Shown here in pieces: positions 36,119 through 44,705 of a stretch of DNA of 64,000 nucleotides. How positions within the stretch are numbered: position 1 is the first letter of the stretch; each line of letters opens with the position of its first letter. Location: assembly GCA_030491005.1 (NCBI GenBank), contig JAKZMJ010000015.1:372001-436000 (forward strand). Direction: 5' to 3'. Below the pieces are notes generated by a model. It was not told where the DNA came from. It ran no database searches and was given only the letters and a program-made list of their open reading frames with translations. The DNA is from Sulfurospirillum sp. (GTDB lineage Bacteria > Campylobacterota > Campylobacteria > Campylobacterales > Arcobacteraceae). The position numbers and the translations under genes were made by a program.

Positions 36119-36709
36119 TCATTTGTGTTTTTGTATAAAATATCTAATTGAAGCAAAACCATAAGCTTTAGTTTGCATTATCTCACTTATTTGAGCTTGA
36201 TTTATTATACCACCTAGGGCTATAATATCCATTTGATTATATGTAGATAATACTTTTTTTAACGCTTCAATGCCTTTGGCTTTTCCTTTTTTAGGACTAG
36301 TAAATATGGGTGAGTAAGTAATACAATCAACTTTTAATTTTAGGGCTTGTTTAATTTCCTCATCATTATGACAAGAAAGAATAGTAAAAAGGTTTAATTC
36401 TTTAGCTTTTGTTATGTCATTAAACGAAGAGCTAGGAAGATGAACTCCATTTGCTCCTAATTTTTTTGCTAGTTTATAATGAGTATTCAACAAAATCTTT
36501 TTTATTTTAAATTTTTTTGCTATTTCAATGAATTTTTTTGCTAGTTCCTCATAGTTTGTTGAAGTCTTATCTCTAAAACAAATAATATCAACATTAAAAT
36601 TTTGTAAAACTAAGTTTAGTTTTGTCTCAAATATTTTTAAATCATTTGAATAATATTTTGGGTCTGTAATTAAATACCCAATAAACTCTTGCTTAGTTTT
36701 TTTACTCAT
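36119..36709 (-). CDS. Thiamine phosphate synthase/TenI-family protein
   Basis: A 196-residue TIM-barrel protein: GYLITDPKYY, then DIICFRDKTSTNYEELAKKF (the pyrophosphate-binding region), LGANGVHLPSSSF, CITYSPIFTSPKKGKAKG and IIALGGI. These match ThiE/TenI, which couple HMP-PP to thiazole phosphate or isomerise the thiazole. The usual GVHxGQxD is HLPSSSF here, which departs from strict ThiE and leans toward TenI-like or divergent ThiE. No other thiamine gene is adjacent. Confidence 0.8.
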   Translation of the reverse strand: MSKKTKQEFIGYLITDPKYYSNDLKIFETKLNLVLQNFNVDIICFRDKTSTNYEELAKKFIEIAKKFKIKKILLNTHYKLAKKLGANGVHLPSSSFNDITKAKELNLFTILSCHNDEEIKQALKLKVDCITYSPIFTSPKKGKAKGIEALKKVLSTYNQMDIIALGGIINQAQISEIMQTKAYGFASIRYFIQKHK

Positions 36710-36744
36710 TTATCTTATCCTAGCAAGTATATATAAATCAGACA

Positions 36745-36786
36745 TAAAAAAAGACAAAGAGAAAATACTAATCTCTTTGCCTTTTT
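36745..36786 (-). terminator. Intrinsic terminator of atpB
   Basis: An 8-bp stem (CAAAGAGA at 36755-36762 with TCTCTTTG at 36772-36779, loop 9 bases) is flanked by a run of A on the left and T on the right. On the minus strand it follows atpB by about 25 bases and is followed by TTTTTTT. It could also stop plus-strand transcripts. Confidence 0.8.
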
Positions 36787-36806
36787 TAATTATAGAAATT
36801 TTCTAC

Positions 36807-37493
36807 TTAGTGTTCTTCTTCTGCCATCATAACTGAACCTGCTATGTAAACATAAGTTAATATACTAAAAATAAATGCTTGTAATAAACCAAATGCAGTT
36901 AATAAGAAAAAACCAGGCAAAGGTAAAACCCAAGGTACTAGCATTAAAAGTACCATTAAAAACATATCATCACCTTTGATTGAACCAAAAAGTCTAAAAG
37001 ACAATGATACAATTCTTGAAAAATGTGATATTAATTCAATAGGAAACATTAAAGGTGCAAGTATAGGCATAGGTCCCATAAAGTGTTTAAAATAATTAAA
37101 AAAGCCATTGATTTTAATACCCAAATAATTATAATAAACAAATACTATTAAAGCCAAAGCTAAAGTAAAGTTGATATTTCCAGTTGCTGATTCAAAACCA
37201 GGAATAATACCCATCATGTTGTTTACAAAAATTACAAGAGCTAAAGAACCTATTAATGGTAAATATATTCTAGCATTTTTCTCACCCATAGTATCAGCAC
37301 CCATAGAAACAATACCACCAACAAATGCTTCCATTACATTTTGTGAACCAGTTGGTACTAGCTGAAGTTTATTTGTAGCTTTTCTAACAATATAAAATAT
37401 AATCCCAATAGCTAAAATAAAGTGTGATAATATAAGCCATTCTTGTCCATGTCCACCAAGTGAACCTAAGAATGTAAATAGTCTTTCTTCCAT
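36807..37493 (-). CDS. atpB: F-type ATP synthase subunit a
   Basis: A 228-residue inner-membrane protein with about six helices. The essential Arg lies in the fourth-fifth helix region (PIELISHFSRIVSLSFRLFG), with the C-terminal GLLQAFIFSILTYVYIAGSV. It forms the proton half-channels against the c-ring. It stands alone, apart from the other atp genes, as in other Campylobacterota. It is bounded by a hairpin upstream and a terminator downstream. Confidence 0.96.
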   Translation of the reverse strand: MEERLFTFLGSLGGHGQEWLILSHFILAIGIIFYIVRKATNKLQLVPTGSQNVMEAFVGGIVSMGADTMGEKNARIYLPLIGSLALVIFVNNMMGIIPGFESATGNINFTLALALIVFVYYNYLGIKINGFFNYFKHFMGPMPILAPLMFPIELISHFSRIVSLSFRLFGSIKGDDMFLMVLLMLVPWVLPLPGFFLLTAFGLLQAFIFSILTYVYIAGSVMMAEEEH

Positions 37494-37570
37494 TTATGTC
37501 CTTTTTAAAATCTTAAAATCAATGCCATTATAGTATTAGTTTTCTAAAAATCGTATGAATGAGTAGTAAA

Positions 37571-37605
37571 TATAGTACAAAGTATGAAATTTACTTTGTA
37601 CTATA
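37571..37605. terminator. 14-bp perfect stem-loop between the cytochrome c gene and atpB
   Basis: Arms 37571-37584 and 37592-37605 pair perfectly around a 7-base loop. On the plus strand TTTTA follows; on the minus strand the following bases are only moderately T-rich. It lies about 55 bases past the cytochrome gene stop and 78 bases before atpB, so it is either a terminator or a dyad operator in the atpB promoter region. Confidence 0.55.
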
Positions 37606-37660
37606 TTTTAAGTTATTGATTTTTAATATTTTTATTGTTTTATTACTCTTTTAAAATACA

Positions 37661-38089
37661 TTATCTAGTTAATCCTGCATTATTAAACCAAGTATTATAT
37701 ATTTCATTATTCCAGAAATTTTGAAAATAAGATATTATATAGCTAATCTCTTCTTTATTTAATACATTTTTAAAAGCTGGCATTGTACCATCATAAAGTT
37801 GTCCACCATTTAATATAATTCTTTCTAATTGACTTTTTGGATGATGCCAAGCATGAGCAGTACCATTTAAGGGAGGAGGAGGATAAGTACCATCTTTTAA
37901 AGTTCTTTTCCAGTTTAAAGTTTTTTGTGCTTTTTTACCATGACAGGACGAACAGTTGTTTATAAATAATTTTTTTCCTTTTGTCACATCTTCTTGTGTA
38001 TACCATCTTTCATTAAGGCTAGCTTTTTCTTGTGCAAATATATAAGTACAGAAAAATACAAGTATAAATAATATTTTTTTTAGCATCAT
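37661..38089 (-). CDS. Periplasmic monoheme cytochrome c
   Basis: A 142-residue exported protein: signal peptide (residues 1-19, ending IFA-Q), one heme site CSSCH, and a distal Met candidate in YDGTMPAFKNVLNKEEISYI. It is a class I cytochrome c of the small electron-carrier type. It follows petC by 86 bases on the same strand, so it may carry electrons from the bc1 complex to a terminal oxidase. The TxPPPPLNGTAHAWHHP segment is unlike standard cytochrome c553, so the exact partner is uncertain. Confidence 0.85.
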   Translation of the reverse strand: MMLKKILFILVFFCTYIFAQEKASLNERWYTQEDVTKGKKLFINNCSSCHGKKAQKTLNWKRTLKDGTYPPPPLNGTAHAWHHPKSQLERIILNGGQLYDGTMPAFKNVLNKEEISYIISYFQNFWNNEIYNTWFNNAGLTR

Positions 38090-38175
38090 ATAATCTTTAT
38101 ATTTTATATAATGCTAAAAAATAAGCGATAGGATACAATCTTGTAATTAAAAATACAAGATTATATTTAGAAAGA

Positions 38176-39048
38176 TTAATGAACATCTCTCCACTTACTA
38201 GCTTTCCATAAAAATGCCATGATAGCAAATACAAGTAAATATATTAAAAACTTAGGACCTAATTCATTTCTTTGCTCTTTTTTAGAATCACCTATTTCTT
38301 CCATATAAGCTACAACTTGTTCTTGTGCATCTTTTGTTAATCCAACTCTAGGCATTGCTGTACCTTCAAGATGTTTTTGTGGATCATTAATAAATTCATG
38401 TAAATATGATTTACTTCTTGATCTAATATATTGAGATAAATCTGGTGGAATTTTACCCATATATGTTTCAAGGTTTTCACTTGGTGTTATAGAATTCATA
38501 GTTCCTTTTTGCATATCAGCATATTTTATACCATGACATCTAAGACATGAATCAGCGAATACTTCTTTATTTGTCATAGTTTCAGGTGCTATACTTTTTA
38601 AATAAGCGACCATATCTGCTATTTCACTAGCTTTCATCCAATCATATTTTGGCATTGGATGAACTGCACCATCTTCATATTTATGTTCAACTTTTCCAGC
38701 TTTTGCAGGGTCTTTAATAAAAGCAGCTAAATAATTTTCATTATATAGTTTACCTGCTGTACTTAAATCAGGTGGTACAACACCATACGCTGCTGCTGAA
38801 CTTGCATTGTCCATTACAGGAGGAAAGTTTTGAGATATTATAGAGTGACAAGCAGTACAATTAGCTTGTACAAGCGTAGCTCCATTTTTTGCATCACCTT
38901 TTAAATCTTTTAATCCATCAACATCACTAAATGTATAGTCTGCTGGTTCTACATGTGGATGCATTTGTGAGTGAGCAAAAGGTTCAACTCCTATATACAT
39001 AATTAGAGTAAAGAATACTACAACTGCTAATATTTTTAATTCTCTCAT
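38176..39048 (-). CDS. petC: Ubiquinol/menaquinol-cytochrome c reductase, diheme cytochrome c1 subunit
   Basis: A 290-residue membrane-anchored cytochrome with an uncleaved N-terminal helix (about 6-24), two CxxCH sites (CTACH and CLRCH) in duplicated cytochrome c folds, and a C-terminal helix (LIYLLVFAIMAFLW). Two hemes instead of one are typical of the epsilonproteobacterial bc1 complex. Its ATG overlaps the petB stop by one base (TAATG), so the two are translationally coupled. Confidence 0.94.
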   Translation of the reverse strand: MRELKILAVVVFFTLIMYIGVEPFAHSQMHPHVEPADYTFSDVDGLKDLKGDAKNGATLVQANCTACHSIISQNFPPVMDNASSAAAYGVVPPDLSTAGKLYNENYLAAFIKDPAKAGKVEHKYEDGAVHPMPKYDWMKASEIADMVAYLKSIAPETMTNKEVFADSCLRCHGIKYADMQKGTMNSITPSENLETYMGKIPPDLSQYIRSRSKSYLHEFINDPQKHLEGTAMPRVGLTKDAQEQVVAYMEEIGDSKKEQRNELGPKFLIYLLVFAIMAFLWKASKWRDVH

Positions 39049-40295
39049 TATTCACCCCTTCTTGAAGCATCTATTTTTGTAACAATAGGTAAGGCTAAAA
39101 ATATAAGAATAAAACCAACGGCGGCTGCAAAACCTATCCATGTAAATATTCCCTCAGGTGGCAATTTACCACAAACGGTTAATACAATTAAATCAACAAT
39201 CATAATCCAAAACCATATAAAAAATGCAGGTCTTTTATGTGCTGGTAAGATTTTAGGGTCTTTGTCTAAAAATGGTAATAATAAAAAAGCAACATTAGCA
39301 AACCCAAAAGCAGCTAAACCAATATCAAATGCTTTAACACCAGCTATATCAAAAAAGAAACCTCTTAATACTTCATATGACCATAAAAAATACCACTCAG
39401 GATATATATGAGCAGGAGTTACCATATTATCAGCTGGATCAAAATTCACAGGATCCATCGCAAAATTATAATGGAAAAATACTAAATAAAAATAAAATAT
39501 TAGAAATACTCCAAGAACTGCAAAATCTTTTGATATAAATACAGGCCAAAAAGGTATAACTTTTGATTCTTTTTTATTTCCTGATAAATATTTTTCAGCT
39601 TCTAAATCATAATCTAATTCTTCTGATGTTTGATTATTTACATGAGGTATTCTAAGTGCATAAAAATGTAAACCTATAATTCCCATAATACTAATAGGTA
39701 ATAAAAAAACATGTAGCATAAAAAATCGTGTCAAAGTAGCATCTGCTACATTAAAGTCACCTCTTATCCAAACTACAAGTGCGTCACCAATTAAAGGAAT
39801 TCCACCAAATAAATTAGTAATAACCATAGCAGCCCAATAAGACATTTGTCCCCAAGGAAGCATATATCCAGAGAAACCAGCAGCTGAAAATGTCATAAAT
39901 AACAACATTCCAGATATCCATACCATCTCACGACCTTGTTTATATGAACCATAATAAATTCCAGCGAACATATGAATATAAATTATAAGAAATATTACAG
40001 AAGCAGCAACACCGTGCATATGTCTAAATAACCAACCAAATGCAACTTCTTGCATAATAGTATAATTTACACTATCAAATGCTAAATTAATATCTGGTTT
40101 ATAATACATCATTAAAAAAATACCAGATATTACTAATATTCCAAAGGTAGTAGCCAACAGTACACCCATAGCCCATAAAAAATTTATATCTTTTGGTATC
40201 CAATACTCAGTCATCATAACTTTATTGAAAGTTGTTGTATTTAATCTTTGATCAAACCAATCTCCTAAAGATTTTGCTTTTGTGATTTTTGCCAT
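39048..40295 (-). CDS. petB: Cytochrome b subunit of the bc1 complex
   Basis: A 415-residue membrane protein with the four heme-binding His in two helices (GWLFRHMHGVAASVIFLIIY and FFMLHVFLLPISIMGIIGLH) and the quinol-site PEWYFLWSYEVLR. It is a full-length cytochrome b with eight helices. It oxidises menaquinol and passes electrons to the Rieske protein. It lies between petA (9 bases away) and petC. Confidence 0.97.
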   Translation of the reverse strand: MAKITKAKSLGDWFDQRLNTTTFNKVMMTEYWIPKDINFLWAMGVLLATTFGILVISGIFLMMYYKPDINLAFDSVNYTIMQEVAFGWLFRHMHGVAASVIFLIIYIHMFAGIYYGSYKQGREMVWISGMLLFMTFSAAGFSGYMLPWGQMSYWAAMVITNLFGGIPLIGDALVVWIRGDFNVADATLTRFFMLHVFLLPISIMGIIGLHFYALRIPHVNNQTSEELDYDLEAEKYLSGNKKESKVIPFWPVFISKDFAVLGVFLIFYFYLVFFHYNFAMDPVNFDPADNMVTPAHIYPEWYFLWSYEVLRGFFFDIAGVKAFDIGLAAFGFANVAFLLLPFLDKDPKILPAHKRPAFFIWFWIMIVDLIVLTVCGKLPPEGIFTWIGFAAAVGFILIFLALPIVTKIDASRRGE

Positions 40296-40304
40296 TACTA
40301 CCCC

Positions 40305-40811
40305 TTATACTTGACTTGCTAGATAACTAGCAATTTTTTCATATTCTTCACCAGTTTCACCTAAAACAATAGTATTTCCTTTTAGGCTAAATTCTGGTAA
40401 TTTAAGAGGTACAGGAGGAGGTCCAAATGTTTGAGTCCCACTTGAATTAAATGCTCCTCCATGACAGGCACATTTCCACATATCTTTTTTCCATGCAGGA
40501 ATACAACCTAAGTGAGTACAAAGACCAATGGCAATAACAAATCTTTCATTATTAACGATCAAATCTCTTGGTGATTTCTCCATTTGTGCAGTTTTCTTTA
40601 AAATAAAGATAGGTTTTCCTCTCCATTCTACAGTTTTTGGTTTTCCTGCTTTTAAAGGCATTAAGTCTACACTTGTAAATCCACCAGCTAAAACACTAGG
40701 AAGAGGATCCCAAGCTCGTTTCATACCATAAAGCGATACTACACCACCAACTAGAGCAGTAGCTGCAAATGTATAACCTAGAAAATCTCGTCTATTTTTT
40801 TCATTAGACAT
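40305..40811 (-). CDS. petA: Rieske iron-sulfur subunit of the bc1 complex
   Basis: A 168-residue protein with a twin-arginine-type leader (NRRDFLGYTFAATALVGGVV) that stays as the membrane anchor, and a Rieske 2Fe-2S domain with ligands C-T-H-L-G-C and C-A-C-H-G-G. It is the first gene of petABC. A 9-bp inverted repeat lies in its upstream gap. Confidence 0.97.
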   Translation of the reverse strand: MSNEKNRRDFLGYTFAATALVGGVVSLYGMKRAWDPLPSVLAGGFTSVDLMPLKAGKPKTVEWRGKPIFILKKTAQMEKSPRDLIVNNERFVIAIGLCTHLGCIPAWKKDMWKCACHGGAFNSSGTQTFGPPPVPLKLPEFSLKGNTIVLGETGEEYEKIASYLASQV

Positions 40812-40853
40812 TCATATTCCTTAATTTTGAAATTTTAGTAAGTATATAGATTT

Positions 40854-40894
40854 TTATCTTAAATCATCATAATACAAGTACTAGCTTAAGATAA
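40854..40894. promoter_or_regulatory. Inverted repeat upstream of petABC
   Basis: TTATCTTAA (40854-40862) and TTAAGATAA (40886-40894) form a 9-bp dyad with a 23-base centre containing a TGTATTAT-like -10 on the minus strand. It lies 43-83 bases upstream of the petA ATG and just beyond the thrC stop. It could be an operator for bc1 expression or a weak thrC terminator. No U tract follows. Confidence 0.35.
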
Positions 40895-40916
40895 TATTAC
40901 CTTTGAAGTTATCTTT

Positions 40917-42398
40917 TTACACAATAAAAAGGAAATTTAATATTTCTTTTTCTATTGAATCTTTATTTATTATATCTTTATGTTTTATAGGAGAGGTAAA
41001 TAAAGCTTTTATATTTTTAGGCACTTCTATATTATATTTTTTCGATATTTCTTCTAAAGCTTCTTTATCTGAATAATTGTTATTATCATTATTTAGTGCA
41101 TTTAATACCGTAGGTGAGAATTTTGTCCATTGTGCTGTTGAATAAATAATAGTTTTTAAATCTTTTTCTCTTAAGCTTTCAAATGGTTTCAGACAAGTTG
41201 CTGTATGTGGATCCATTATATAGTTTTTTTGTGCATATTTATTAATAATTTTTAAACCATAATCATCATCTGAATTAACTGCATCAAAATATTTTCTCAA
41301 TTCTTTTGTTTGCTCTTTGCTCATAGAAAAAATATCATTTTGCTTTAAATCTTCCATAAATATTTTTGTTTGTTTAGCTCCAAATAAAGAATACAATATC
41401 CTTTCAATATTTGATGACTTTAAAATATCCATAGCAGGTGATTTTGTAAGTTTTAAATTTTTATTTCTTATATCATAAACACCTGTATTAATCCATTGGC
41501 TTAATATATCATTTTCATTTGAAGCAACTAATAATTTTTCAACTTTAAGTCCCATTTTTTGTGCATAAAATGCACCAAGTACATTTCCAAAGTTTCCACT
41601 TGGTACAATTAGATAAATTTTTTCATTATTTTTAATTTCATTTTGTTTTAAAAGTTGTATATATGAATGGAAGTGATAAATGATTTGAAATATAATTCTT
41701 CCAAAATTAACAGAATTTGCAGCACTTAACTTGATATTGTTTTTTTGAAGTTTATCATTAAACGTTTTTGATATAAGTAACTTTTTTAAAGCATCTTGAG
41801 CATCATCAAAATTTCCTTCTATTCCTATAACTTTTGTGTTTGTAGCATCTTCACAAACCATTTGTAGTCTTTGTACATCAGATGTCCCACCATTTGGATA
41901 CAAACATACTACTTGAATATTTTCTTTATTTCTAAAAGTATTAAGAGCAGCAGGTCCTGTATCACCTGAAGTGGCTACTAAAATCAAATATTTTTCGTCT
42001 TTTACTTTTGCAAGAGAACTTAATATTGAACCAAAAGGTTGCAATGCCATATCTTTAAAAGCTCTCGTTGGTCCATGAAACTGCTCTTGAACGAATAAAT
42101 TCTCTTCTATTTTAACAACAGGACAAGGGTTTAAAGGATTATCAAAATTATCATATAAATCCAAGGCTTTTTGTATTTGTTCATCATTTATATCTATATC
42201 AAATGCTTTTAAAATATCAAATGCCAATGCTTTATACGAAGTATTTATGTGCTTTTGTATAAAATCATCTTCTAGTTTTGGCAAATATTTAGGGACATAA
42301 AGTCCACCAAAGGATGCACTAGGGTTTAAAATAGCTTGACTAAAAGAGACTTCTTCCTTATGTTTTGTATCGTTCCCTCTTGTTTCTACAAAATTCAT
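40917..42398 (-). CDS. thrC: Threonine synthase
   Basis: A 493-residue PLP enzyme converting O-phosphohomoserine to threonine. It starts NFVETRGNDTKHKEEVSFSQ; the PLP lysine lies in FHGPTRAFKDMALQPFGSIL and the phosphate-binding loop is ATSGDTGPAALNTF. Its length fits the longer bacterial/fungal-type threonine synthase. It is divergent from the aminotransferase gene. Confidence 0.96.
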   Translation of the reverse strand: MNFVETRGNDTKHKEEVSFSQAILNPSASFGGLYVPKYLPKLEDDFIQKHINTSYKALAFDILKAFDIDINDEQIQKALDLYDNFDNPLNPCPVVKIEENLFVQEQFHGPTRAFKDMALQPFGSILSSLAKVKDEKYLILVATSGDTGPAALNTFRNKENIQVVCLYPNGGTSDVQRLQMVCEDATNTKVIGIEGNFDDAQDALKKLLISKTFNDKLQKNNIKLSAANSVNFGRIIFQIIYHFHSYIQLLKQNEIKNNEKIYLIVPSGNFGNVLGAFYAQKMGLKVEKLLVASNENDILSQWINTGVYDIRNKNLKLTKSPAMDILKSSNIERILYSLFGAKQTKIFMEDLKQNDIFSMSKEQTKELRKYFDAVNSDDDYGLKIINKYAQKNYIMDPHTATCLKPFESLREKDLKTIIYSTAQWTKFSPTVLNALNNDNNNYSDKEALEEISKKYNIEVPKNIKALFTSPIKHKDIINKDSIEKEILNFLFIV

Positions 42399-42493
42399 TC
42401 TTTACCTTTATATTGATTTTTTATTTTAACTAAAAAAAACTCATAATTTAATAAATATCTTAAAATAAATCATTTTTATTGTATACTTTTTTC

Positions 42494-43612
42494 ATGAGAT
42501 ATGAAAATATGAGTTCTTTTATTGTTATGGATATTGTTCGTGAGGCATTAAAATATGAAGATACAATTCATTTTGAAATAGGTCAACCAGATTTAAATCC
42601 ATCAATAAAAGTAAAACAGAGTTTACAAAAAGCATTAGATGAAAATAAGTTTTCTTATACCCAAAGTCTTGGTTTATTAGAACTTAGAGAAAAAATTGTA
42701 AAACATTATAAAAAAACTTATAATGTAAATATAGATACTTCAAGAGTTTTATTAACTCCTGGCACATCAGGAGCATTTTTAGTAGCTTATACTTTAAGTT
42801 TAAAATATAAACAAAAACTTGGACTTAGTGACCCTTCTTATCCTTGTTATAAAAACTTTGCACACATGTTAGATATCGATCCTATTTTTATGAATATTTC
42901 TAAAAAGAATAATTATCAACTACATGTGCAAGATTTAGAAAAACACAAAATTGACGCCTTACAAATTTCCTCACCTGCAAATCCTACGGGTAATATTTAT
43001 GAAAAAGATAATTTAGAACAATTAGTACAGTACTGTAGTAAAAATAAAATCGCATTTATTTCAGATGAGCTTTATCATGGTTTAGTTTATGAAAAAGAAG
43101 CCAAAAGTGCATTAGAATTTTCTTCTGATGTGTTTGTTATAAATGGTTTTTCAAAATACTATTGTATGCCAGGACTTAGGTTAGGTTGGATTATAGTTCC
43201 CCAACATTTAAGTAGAAAAGCTGAGATAATAGCACAAAATCTTTTTATTTGCCCTCCTACCCTTTCACAATATGCGGCACTTGAAGCTTTTGATTATGAA
43301 TATTTAGACTATATCAGAGATACTTTTAAGCAAAGAAGAGATTATTTATTTCAAGAATTAAATGATATTTTCACAATAGATGCCAAGCCAGATGGAGCTT
43401 TTTATCTTTGGGCTAATATTTCTAAATATTCAAATGATAGTTTTGCTTTTGCAAAAGAGTTATTAGACAATATTCATTTAGCAAGTACACCAGGTATGGA
43501 CTTTGGAGAAAATAAGACAAACTTATATTTGCGTTTTGCATATACAAGAGATATAAAGCATATGAAAGAAGGAATTACTAGACTAAGGGAATATTTAAAA
43601 AATAGACCTTAG
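42494..43612 (+). CDS. Class I/II pyridoxal-phosphate aminotransferase
   Basis: A 372-residue fold-type I aminotransferase. The PLP lysine is in VINGFSKYYCMPGLRLGW; other motifs are IGQPDLNPS, LTPGTSGAFLVAY, ISSPANPTGNIYE and FISDELYHGLVY. I choose ATG 42494 (MRYENMSSFIVMDI); an in-frame TTG 15 bases upstream lies before a TATACT box. The substrate is uncertain: aspartate/aromatic-type or alanine aminotransferase are possible. It stands alone with no biosynthetic neighbours except the divergent thrC. Confidence 0.85.
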   Translation: MRYENMSSFIVMDIVREALKYEDTIHFEIGQPDLNPSIKVKQSLQKALDENKFSYTQSLGLLELREKIVKHYKKTYNVNIDTSRVLLTPGTSGAFLVAYTLSLKYKQKLGLSDPSYPCYKNFAHMLDIDPIFMNISKKNNYQLHVQDLEKHKIDALQISSPANPTGNIYEKDNLEQLVQYCSKNKIAFISDELYHGLVYEKEAKSALEFSSDVFVINGFSKYYCMPGLRLGWIIVPQHLSRKAEIIAQNLFICPPTLSQYAALEAFDYEYLDYIRDTFKQRRDYLFQELNDIFTIDAKPDGAFYLWANISKYSNDSFAFAKELLDNIHLASTPGMDFGENKTNLYLRFAYTRDIKHMKEGITRLREYLKNRP

Positions 43613-43640
43613 CTTATAGTGTAAATTAGCGAATTAAGTT

Positions 43641-43955
43641 TTAGTGCTTAATAAAAGAGCAACAGTAGTCTACAAGATAATTTACTCTTAGTGTGAACTT
43701 AGAATTTGCAGGTATTTCAAAAGAAGCTGGAGCTTTGTACTCAACCCAATCTAAAGCAGGTAACCTAAGTTCTAAAATACCAGATTGTATATCTAGTACT
43801 TCTTTATGTACAGTATTAAACTCATATTCACCAGGAAGCATAATACCAAGTGTTTTATAACTTCCATCATCAAAAAGTATACTTCTACCAGTTACATTAC
43901 CATCATAAAAGATACTTGCAGCTTTTTCAATCGTAACATTTTTAAATTCTGCCAT
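43641..43955 (-). CDS. ppnP: Pyrimidine/purine nucleoside phosphorylase (PpnP/YaiE family)
   Basis: A 104-residue single-domain cupin: FKNVTIEKAASIFYDGNVTG, then TLGIMLPGEYEFNT, then EIPANSKFTLRVNYLVDYCC. These match the PpnP (DUF1255) family, which phosphorolyses several nucleosides. Length is as expected. It is convergent with the aminotransferase gene and divergent from recO. Confidence 0.92.
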   Translation of the reverse strand: MAEFKNVTIEKAASIFYDGNVTGRSILFDDGSYKTLGIMLPGEYEFNTVHKEVLDIQSGILELRLPALDWVEYKAPASFEIPANSKFTLRVNYLVDYCCSFIKH

Positions 43956-44028
43956 TCATTTTTCCTTAAAACTTATTATGCTTAATACTAGCATAATTTT
44001 TATTTGAAGCAAATATCTATTTTGAATT

Positions 44029-44037
44029 TGTTATAAT
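44029..44037 (+). promoter_or_regulatory. Extended -10 promoter of recO
   Basis: TGTTATAAT, a perfect extended -10 box, 41 bases upstream of the recO ATG at 44079. A second TATAAC at 44068-44073 is close enough to the ATG to give a leaderless transcript but is a poorer match. No ribosome site precedes the ATG. Confidence 0.5.
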
Positions 44038-44078
44038 TTATTATGAAATTTTTAAAATATGTGAAATTATAACTTATT

Positions 44079-44696
44079 ATGCAAGGATATATAATAGATA
44101 TTAAAGCTGTTAGAGATGATGACTTAATAGTTTTAATATTGACAGAAGATTATATTTATACAACATATAGGTTTTATGGAGCAAGACATTCTATTATTAA
44201 TATAGGTTATAAAATTGATTTTGAGTTAGAATATAATACAAAAACATCAATCCCAAGATTAAAAGATGTTATACACTTAGGTTTTCAATGGATATTTGAT
44301 AATGAGAAATTATACTCTTGGCAAAGATTTATAAAGTTATTTCATTTTCACTTTAAAGACATTGATAAAATTGATAGTTTTTATTTTAATGCCTTAGATG
44401 ACTTAACACACAAGATGATAAAACAAAATTCTAAAAGAGCAATTTGCACGACATATATCAATTTCTTAGCATTTGAAGGACGCTTGCATACTCAATATAA
44501 TTGTTTTTTATGTGATAAAGATATTATAAAAGACATATCTTTAGTGCGAAGTTTTATGCCTGTGCATTCTTTTTGTGCCTATAGTAAAACTTTAAACTTT
44601 ACACATACAAAAGAACTTTTAGAAGAAAAAAGCCTTATAAATTTTGAAGATGATGATATCAATTATTTATGGGATATTTTACTCCAAGGCTTGTAG
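44079..44696 (+). CDS. recO: DNA recombination/repair protein RecO
   Basis: A 205-residue protein of the short epsilonproteobacterial RecO form: an N-terminal OB-like part (MQGYIIDIKAVRDDDLIVLI, YRFYGARHSIINIGYKIDFE) and a helical part with C-F-L-C in YNCFLCDKDI, half of the usual zinc site, plus later Cys residues. RecO loads RecA on SSB-coated DNA in the RecFOR route. It is shorter than typical RecO (about 240 residues). Confidence 0.8.
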   Translation: MQGYIIDIKAVRDDDLIVLILTEDYIYTTYRFYGARHSIINIGYKIDFELEYNTKTSIPRLKDVIHLGFQWIFDNEKLYSWQRFIKLFHFHFKDIDKIDSFYFNALDDLTHKMIKQNSKRAICTTYINFLAFEGRLHTQYNCFLCDKDIIKDISLVRSFMPVHSFCAYSKTLNFTHTKELLEEKSLINFEDDDINYLWDILLQGL

Positions 44697-44705
44697 CCTT
44701 AAAGT

